Source: Rothia uropygialis (GTDB lineage: Bacteria > Actinomycetota > Actinomycetes > Actinomycetales > Micrococcaceae). Taken from it: a DNA stretch of 64,000 nt. Below, in pieces: positions 58,847 through 64,000 of the stretch. The notes beneath the pieces were generated by a model, which did not search any database, was not told where the DNA came from, and saw only the letters and a list, made by a program, of their open reading frames with translations. Position numbers and translations under genes: made by a program. The stretch covers positions 358,466 through 422,465 of the forward strand of contig NZ_NOIS01000004.1 in the NCBI RefSeq assembly GCF_004137765.1. Reading direction: 5' to 3'. Each line of letters starts with the position of its first letter. Position 1 is the first letter of the stretch.

Positions 58847-58941
58847 AGTTCCTCTAGCCTACCTTCTCGCCGGGTTGACCAGCGTGTACGGGACGCGGCC
58901 TACGGGTAATGACCTTTGTGCCACCGCTCTCGTTCTGCCGA

Positions 58942-61053
58942 CTAATCGCACGCTGTGATCTTGAGCAGCTTCGCATCCCCGGATTGGTACACCGGTGTGG
59001 CAACACCGCTATTCTCAAGGTCCTGCAAGCCTTGGAATGCGGCGGAATGGTCTCCTTGGTTGACCTCTTCGGTCCCGAAGTCCAAGACGTACTTGGCTTT
59101 GTCCTGCTTGACGGCCTGACAGACCTTCGGGTCTTCGCCCGCTTTGTTGAGCGAGCTATCGAAGAGTTCTGCGTTCTTGGCGGGGGTATAGAGGGTGTGG
59201 GCCGCCGTGACCTGGCGATCCGCGAGCGCGTAGGCGAGAGCGCCACCGGTCCACGGGTTCACGATAACCGTGTCATCCTTCGGAACATAGTCGTCGAGGT
59301 GTTCGATGACGTTGAGTTCGTCCTTGTCAACGAGTTGTGCCTCCTCGGAGGCGTAGTAGCTCCAGTAGGAAGAATTGACTATGTCGGTCAGGGGGCGCGA
59401 GAACTGAGTCAACCCGAGGGCGAGGATTACCGTGATCGCGGAAACCGCTCCGAGAACTTGAGGGCCCCGATCCTTCCAGCGCTCGAGCACGGATGATGTC
59501 AGGAGCGCCTGGGTGATCCAGTGCACCCCGACGATGGCCAGTGGCACAGCGGCCACGGGCAAAAGGGCCGCGAGCCGATACGGGTCGTTGTACCACACGC
59601 CGGTCGCCCACATCCGGTCCTGGTCCCACTGGAGCCAACGCACGCAAATGTAGTAGTAAACCAGCACGCCGTAGACAAGAGCGAGCCATACGTTGCGGCG
59701 CGTGTACAAGACCGCGAGGATACCCAGCATGGCCAGGACCGAGAGCACCCATTGGGCCTGAGTCAGACTCAAGGGGCTGTTGAGCAGGGCCTCGCCGAAT
59801 GCTTGGGTATCCGACGTCGCCGGTCCCCACGTTGCCGCACCGGGTTCCGGACGCACGAGTCCCCACAGGTACCAGATGACCCAGAGCAGGATAACCACCA
59901 GGACGAGCTGCACGGCCGCGACTCCGAGGCTTGTTCTACGGGTTGCGGCGCGCCAAATCTGCACGGCACCGCGGACCACCAGAATCGGCACGGTCATGAT
60001 CAGCAACGACATCACGGCGTTGGGGTGCGCGAAGGCGATGCCCAGCGCAACGACGATGCCGAGCAACAGGGACTGGACCGTATTGACCCGGCGTATTGCC
60101 GAGACTCGAAGCATGTTGATGATGAGCCCGAGTCCGGCCGGGATGAGGGCCAGTCCCAGGAAGTTGGGGTACAGCACCCCGAAAAAGATCAACAGCACGG
60201 GGAAGGCCGCGAAGCCGGACAGAATGGCTCCCGCGGCCACGACCGAGGGGAGGTTGAAGCGCATCATCGAACGCATCAGGTAAAGAACGGATAGCGGCCA
60301 CACCGCTACGGCGACGACTATGATCATCGCGTTGGTTGCCGCAGGAATCGATCCCTGGCTCGCCGTCATGAAAACAAGCGAGACGACGTCGTGCCATGCC
60401 GCAGGGTAGAAAGTCGCGTCCGTCCCGCCGGCCGTCATGTTGCTGACGAACAGGGATGAACCATTGTGCTGTTCGGCAATGTACCGAATCACGTTGAGGT
60501 GGAAGTTGTTGTCGAAGGTCTGCGAGAACCTGTCCGGGCCACCAAGGGAATTCTTCATGGTTCGGAGCATTGCCAGGGCAGCAATAACGAAGGAGATCCA
60601 GTATGCGAGCTGTCCGCGCGAGAACCACCGCCCGGGGACAAGATCACCACCGAGACGCGAGGGCCCGGTCCATCGGGACGACCCTGCCGATACGGTCGAA
60701 TCCGAAGGATCGTTCCATGGCTCGCGGCCCGTCTGGCCCCTCCTGGAAGCCTTGGTCCGGTTCTTGTCCCGCACCGGATAATCGGCGACACCCAGAGCAC
60801 GTGCCCCCCATGCGATGAGCCCGAAGACGACTCCGGTCACGAGTCCGGCGGCGAAGGGCACCCAGAGCGCCCATCCGATGCCGATCATCGGCGAGAGGAC
60901 CGCTGAGACCGCAATCAAACCAATTGAAACCGCGGGAGCCAGAGCGACGGCGTCGAAGCCTCGCATCCGGACGGCCAACGTGACGAGGAGACCCGGCACG
61001 ATCATCAGGCTGAGGCATACAGCCAGGGCGGGTACCAGGCTCAACCATTCCAT
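58942..61053 (-). CDS. DUF6541 family multi-span membrane protein (GT-C-like)
   Basis: The protein is 703 residues from the ATG at 61053 (MEWLSLVPALAVC), with GGAG upstream; the longer frame to 61140 adds non-hydrophobic residues. It has about 14 membrane helices, a short soluble segment with FSQTFDNNFHLNVIRYI, and a C-terminal extracytoplasmic domain of about 150 residues with NPWTGGALAYALADR and VYQSGDAKLLKITAC. It is a close relative of the next protein upstream, indicating tandem duplication. Topology and neighbouring polyprenyl-phosphate GT2 suggest a GT-C-type glycosyltransferase acting outside the membrane. No activity is established for the family. Confidence 0.8.
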   Translation of the reverse strand: MEWLSLVPALAVCLSLMIVPGLLVTLAVRMRGFDAVALAPAVSIGLIAVSAVLSPMIGIGWALWVPFAAGLVTGVVFGLIAWGARALGVADYPVRDKNRTKASRRGQTGREPWNDPSDSTVSAGSSRWTGPSRLGGDLVPGRWFSRGQLAYWISFVIAALAMLRTMKNSLGGPDRFSQTFDNNFHLNVIRYIAEQHNGSSLFVSNMTAGGTDATFYPAAWHDVVSLVFMTASQGSIPAATNAMIIVVAVAVWPLSVLYLMRSMMRFNLPSVVAAGAILSGFAAFPVLLIFFGVLYPNFLGLALIPAGLGLIINMLRVSAIRRVNTVQSLLLGIVVALGIAFAHPNAVMSLLIMTVPILVVRGAVQIWRAATRRTSLGVAAVQLVLVVILLWVIWYLWGLVRPEPGAATWGPATSDTQAFGEALLNSPLSLTQAQWVLSVLAMLGILAVLYTRRNVWLALVYGVLVYYYICVRWLQWDQDRMWATGVWYNDPYRLAALLPVAAVPLAIVGVHWITQALLTSSVLERWKDRGPQVLGAVSAITVILALGLTQFSRPLTDIVNSSYWSYYASEEAQLVDKDELNVIEHLDDYVPKDDTVIVNPWTGGALAYALADRQVTAAHTLYTPAKNAELFDSSLNKAGEDPKVCQAVKQDKAKYVLDFGTEEVNQGDHSAAFQGLQDLENSGVATPVYQSGDAKLLKITACD

Positions 61054-61164
61054 GGGCTCAACGGCTCCGATCAGTTGGGTGCATATCGAGCAAACTCCCA
61101 CAATCTTAGTGCTTACAACGGTTCTTGTTGGCTGGCTCACCGTGAGGTTGCTAACCGTTGGACG

Positions 61165-63237
61165 TTAACCGCAGGCCGTGACTTTCAAAATTTTGGCATT
61201 TCCCGACTGGTACACAGGCTCGGCTACCCCCGCCTGCTCAAGGCCCTGAAGACCCCCGTAAACGGAAGCGTGGTTGACTCCGTTCATCTCGCGCGTACCG
61301 AAGTCCAGAACGTAATAAGCCCGAATGGTCTCCACGTCACGACACACCGCAGGATCGCTCAGAGCGCGTTCCAGACTCTTGTCGAGTCGGTTGACCTCCG
61401 GGGTTCGGGTTTCGAGGAGATGGTAGGAGCTGACTTTCTGCCCCGTCAGAGCATATGCCATCGCTCCGCCCGTCCATGGGTTGACCATGAGCGTATCTTC
61501 ACGCGGGACGAAGTCGGGCACATGGCGGATAACGTCGAGTTCGTCGCTCGTCACCAGCTCCGAGTTCGGAGCAGCCCGAAAGCGCTCCTCGGCGAGGGCT
61601 CTTCCCTCCTTCATGGAGTTTGCGGCGAAGATCGGCAGAGAGATAGCAACGACGGCCAGCAAACCCAACACAACCTTCACGGTCTGAACAAGGGCAGGAC
61701 GCGAGGCGGGACGCACTTCGACGCGCGTGCCCGCCTCCCATTCAAGCGGTCGACGGACCCCAAGCGATCTCCATCCGGTTACTCGCGCGTACAGCACCTG
61801 CAGGACCCAACCCGAGGCAATCGCAATCATGGGGATCCCGATGGTCGGGAACAGAGAAGTCAGTCGGTACGGATCGTTGTACCAGACACCCGTCAGGGCG
61901 TCGCGCCACTCCCATGGCATCGTCTCGACCGCAACATAAAGAATGACGAGTATCGCATACGCGAAAACCATCCACGCATGACGCCGCAGGTACAAAAGAA
62001 TCACGGCGCTGACTATGATCGCACCGCAAATGACCGCGGATACTTCGTACCCCGCAGGCGCCATCCCCAGGGCGTCCAGCACAGACTCCCCTACAGGGAT
62101 TTGGCGCAGCGGATTCGGCTCAAAGGTTTTGGGGCGCAGTAGAACCCATATGAAGGGAACCACCACGAGGCAAAGCACGAGGATTGCGATCTCAATGGCC
62201 GGATACCGTGGACGACTCGAGCCCACCGGCAGCGATCTGCTGCCCGTGGACCGGACGACCCCCGTCACGAGAGACACGATGCGCGCGATGACAGCCGGAA
62301 CCGCCACCGCGATGAGAGACACGATGGCGTTGGGGTGGGACAGTACGATCCCGAGGGCACCCATGAGCCCCAGAACGAGTGCCTGGGACCGTAGGATCCT
62401 GGAGTCCGGTCCGCCACGGAGAGCCCAGACGATAAGACCGAGCCCGGCCGGAACGGCGGCATTGCCCAGGAGGTTCGGGTAAAGGATTCCGTATGTCTGG
62501 AGCAAGACCGGGAACACTACAAAGGCGCCCGACAGGGCGCCGGCCAACAGCCAGGAGTACCGGTTGCGTGTCAGCGACCGGATCAAAAACATGATGCTGA
62601 CCGGCCACACCAGTGCCGTCACGAAGTAGGTGACCACATTGGTCGCCGCAGGGACCGATATGCCCGTTGTCGAGACCAGGATTGCGGCCAGCGCGTGCCA
62701 GACCGAAGGGTAGAAGAACGCTGGCGTGCCGCCCGCGTTCAGAGACCCCACAAACATCGGCGAGGCATTTCCGTTATCGACGATGTACCGAACAGCATTG
62801 AGGTGGAAAGTGTTGTCGAACGCCTGGGAAAAATGTTCCATCCCGCCGGTAATGTGGGCGGTCTGCCAAATGCCCACCGCGACGCCGATGCCCAAACCCA
62901 CCCAGGCCGCGGTGGACCCCCGTCGCGAACCCAGGACGGGCAACGCCGTCGTGATCGTCGATTCCGGCTCCGGCTCACGTCGCCGGAGCCTACTCACATA
63001 GCTCCTGCGAGGAACGAGATAGATGACCGCCGCCGCGACGAAACCGAGAGCCAGGGGCATCCACCAGCCCCACGGCACACCGAACTGGCCTCCCACGACC
63101 GCGCTCACCCCAACGCAGAACAGCGATATCACAGGCGAGAGGGCGAAAGCGTCGAAGCCTCGTATACGAGTGGCTGCAGTGACGAGCAATCCGGGCACGA
63201 CAAAGCAGAGTCCACACACAATGAAAGCTAGAATCAT
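61165..63237 (-). CDS. DUF6541 family multi-span membrane protein (GT-C-like), paralog
   Basis: The 690-residue protein starts at an ATG with GGAGCG upstream. The arrangement is the same as in the neighbouring paralog: an N-terminal helix pair (LCFVVPGLLVTAATRIRGFD), FSQAFDNTFHLNAVRYI, a series of membrane helices, and a C-terminal domain with NPWTGGAMAYALTGQ and VYQSGNAKILKVTAC. It is the first gene of the surface-polysaccharide operon (63237 to 55310) and lies 111 bp from its paralog. The AT-rich stretch 63290-63360 upstream is the probable promoter. The biochemical role is unknown, with GT-C glycosyltransferase the leading idea. Confidence 0.8.
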   Translation of the reverse strand: MILAFIVCGLCFVVPGLLVTAATRIRGFDAFALSPVISLFCVGVSAVVGGQFGVPWGWWMPLALGFVAAAVIYLVPRRSYVSRLRRREPEPESTITTALPVLGSRRGSTAAWVGLGIGVAVGIWQTAHITGGMEHFSQAFDNTFHLNAVRYIVDNGNASPMFVGSLNAGGTPAFFYPSVWHALAAILVSTTGISVPAATNVVTYFVTALVWPVSIMFLIRSLTRNRYSWLLAGALSGAFVVFPVLLQTYGILYPNLLGNAAVPAGLGLIVWALRGGPDSRILRSQALVLGLMGALGIVLSHPNAIVSLIAVAVPAVIARIVSLVTGVVRSTGSRSLPVGSSRPRYPAIEIAILVLCLVVVPFIWVLLRPKTFEPNPLRQIPVGESVLDALGMAPAGYEVSAVICGAIIVSAVILLYLRRHAWMVFAYAILVILYVAVETMPWEWRDALTGVWYNDPYRLTSLFPTIGIPMIAIASGWVLQVLYARVTGWRSLGVRRPLEWEAGTRVEVRPASRPALVQTVKVVLGLLAVVAISLPIFAANSMKEGRALAEERFRAAPNSELVTSDELDVIRHVPDFVPREDTLMVNPWTGGAMAYALTGQKVSSYHLLETRTPEVNRLDKSLERALSDPAVCRDVETIRAYYVLDFGTREMNGVNHASVYGGLQGLEQAGVAEPVYQSGNAKILKVTACG

Positions 63238-63414
63238 GAGGCGCTCCGGGACAGGTCAGGCGGCGTACAGGCAAATCACCTGGGCTGCAGAAAAGCTACA
63301 AAAGTGCTCTGAATAAAACGTATTAAGCACCTCAAGAAAGTATATGTTGTTCACATCCTCAACGTACTCAGCGGCCCGAACGGACAGGCTGCACGCGTTG
63401 ACTACGCTGGACCC

Positions 63415-63912
63415 ATGAGCAGAAACAACACGGTCGACGAATCCGCCGCGGCGCCGCAGAATCCAGAAGGACGCCCAACCGTACGACGGGGGCATTGGCT
63501 TGATCTAGACCCTCGCACGACCTACGAGCTCGCGAGGCTTCGGTATCAGGTCTTCACGATGGGCCAAGGAATTACGTCCGAACAGGATCTTGATGGGAAA
63601 GACCTCGAACCCGGCACCACTACATATTGGATCGAAGTGGACGGTCTCCCGGTCTCCACATTGCGTGTCCTCGTCCAGCCATCGGGCAATCCCGCAATCG
63701 GACGGGTTGCGACGTCGCCGTCCCACCGCGGAGAGGGTTTGGCCGGCACGCTTATGGAAGCGGCCGTTTCGGACAATGCCCACAAGCTGATCGATCTGCA
63801 CGCACAGGCGTACCTCGAGAAATGGTATGAGGGGTTCGGGTTCGTTCGTGCAGCCCACCCCGACACCGAAGCAGGCATCCCCCACATCCCCATGCACCGA
63901 CCCACCACCTAA
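63415..63912 (+). CDS. ElaA-type GNAT N-acetyltransferase
   Basis: The 165-residue GNAT protein has the ElaA-style start YELARLRYQVFTMGQGITSE, then DLDGKDLEP, a central strand TYWIEVDGLPVSTLRVL, and the acetyl-CoA loop SPSHRGEGLAGTLMEAA (R-G-E-G-L-A). The C-terminal LEKWYEGFGFVRA is the usual last motif. The substrate is unknown. It is divergent from the surface-polysaccharide operon across 177 bp. Confidence 0.88.
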   Translation: MSRNNTVDESAAAPQNPEGRPTVRRGHWLDLDPRTTYELARLRYQVFTMGQGITSEQDLDGKDLEPGTTTYWIEVDGLPVSTLRVLVQPSGNPAIGRVATSPSHRGEGLAGTLMEAAVSDNAHKLIDLHAQAYLEKWYEGFGFVRAAHPDTEAGIPHIPMHRPTT

Positions 63913-63967
63913 CCCACCCCCCGGGGGGCCAGCACAAGGGGGTTAAACACAAAAAAGGTGCAGCACG

Positions 63968-64000
63968 ATGCACACCACCACCCCACCACAACGACAGGAC
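63968..64000 (+). CDS. Possible start of a further gene, cut by the window end
   Basis: An ATG with AAGGTG 10-15 bases upstream opens a frame of eleven codons (MHTTTPPQRQD) that reaches the window edge. Too little is present to assign anything, and it may not be coding. The GC-palindrome CCCCCCGGGGGG just after the acetyltransferase stop could mark the end of that transcript. Confidence 0.2.
   Translation, partial: MHTTTPPQRQD

Noticed and set aside
1..64000. tRNA, rRNA, riboswitch and phage genes
   Set aside because: I looked for cloverleaf, known riboswitch-like conserved leaders and phage proteins and recognised none; a covariance-model search would be needed to exclude small RNAs.

Overview
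The window is a gene-dense, high-GC stretch of an actinobacterial chromosome. Several things point to the Micrococcales, probably a Micrococcaceae-like soil or skin bacterium: a putrescine oxidase resembling the Kocuria/Micrococcus enzyme, a homoprotocatechuate dioxygenase of the Brevibacterium/Arthrobacter type, giant NAD-glutamate dehydrogenases, LGFP repeats, and many ATGA/GTGA gene overlaps. This placement comes from recognising the proteins, not from a search. I saw no rRNA, tRNA, CRISPR array, prophage or intact insertion sequence.

Positions 1-8,100 read as a polyamine catabolism module. Agmatine deiminase, an amidase-signature hydrolase and an APC permease form one unit. Putrescine oxidase and a universal stress protein form another, divergent from a TetR regulator. 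A near-identical operator (AACGAA-N5-TTCGTT) lies before both units. Positions 7,500-15,700 hold a MarR-type regulator divergent from a seven-gene operon: SDR, amidohydrolase, acyl-CoA dehydrogenase, acyl-CoA ligase, MaoC hydratase, MHS transporter and LLM flavin oxidoreductase. It looks like a CoA-dependent ring or branched-acid pathway that I cannot name.

Positions 15,900-26,700 hold a secreted subtilase, a decayed AbiEii-type toxin fragment, and a homoprotocatechuate meta-cleavage operon (hpaG-rraA fusion, gntR, hpaE, hpaD, hpaH, hpaI) divergent from an MHS transporter. GntR-like operators lie between them. Positions 26,800-32,150 carry an APC permease, a DUF1345 membrane protein, an esterase lipoprotein and a secreted GH16-LGFP wall protein. 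Positions 32,180-42,750 hold more catabolic units: an IclR-controlled TPP enzyme and a 3-hydroxybenzoate 4-monooxygenase-like flavoprotein, an M20 amidohydrolase, and an AraC-controlled aldehyde dehydrogenase/GMC oxidoreductase pair.

Positions 42,770-53,730 hold a glycolate oxidase-like FAD enzyme and two paralogous giant glutamate dehydrogenases. One is full length. The other lacks about 550 N-terminal residues. A pair of DUF202 membrane genes lies between them. Positions 54,190-63,910 carry an EamA transporter, a surface-polysaccharide operon (two DUF6541 proteins, two GT2 enzymes, DUF2304, flippase) and an ElaA-type acetyltransferase. Taken together, the window is a catabolic region in which each pathway has its own regulator and transporter and feeds GABA/succinate, pyruvate and acyl-CoA metabolism, followed by a cell-surface block.
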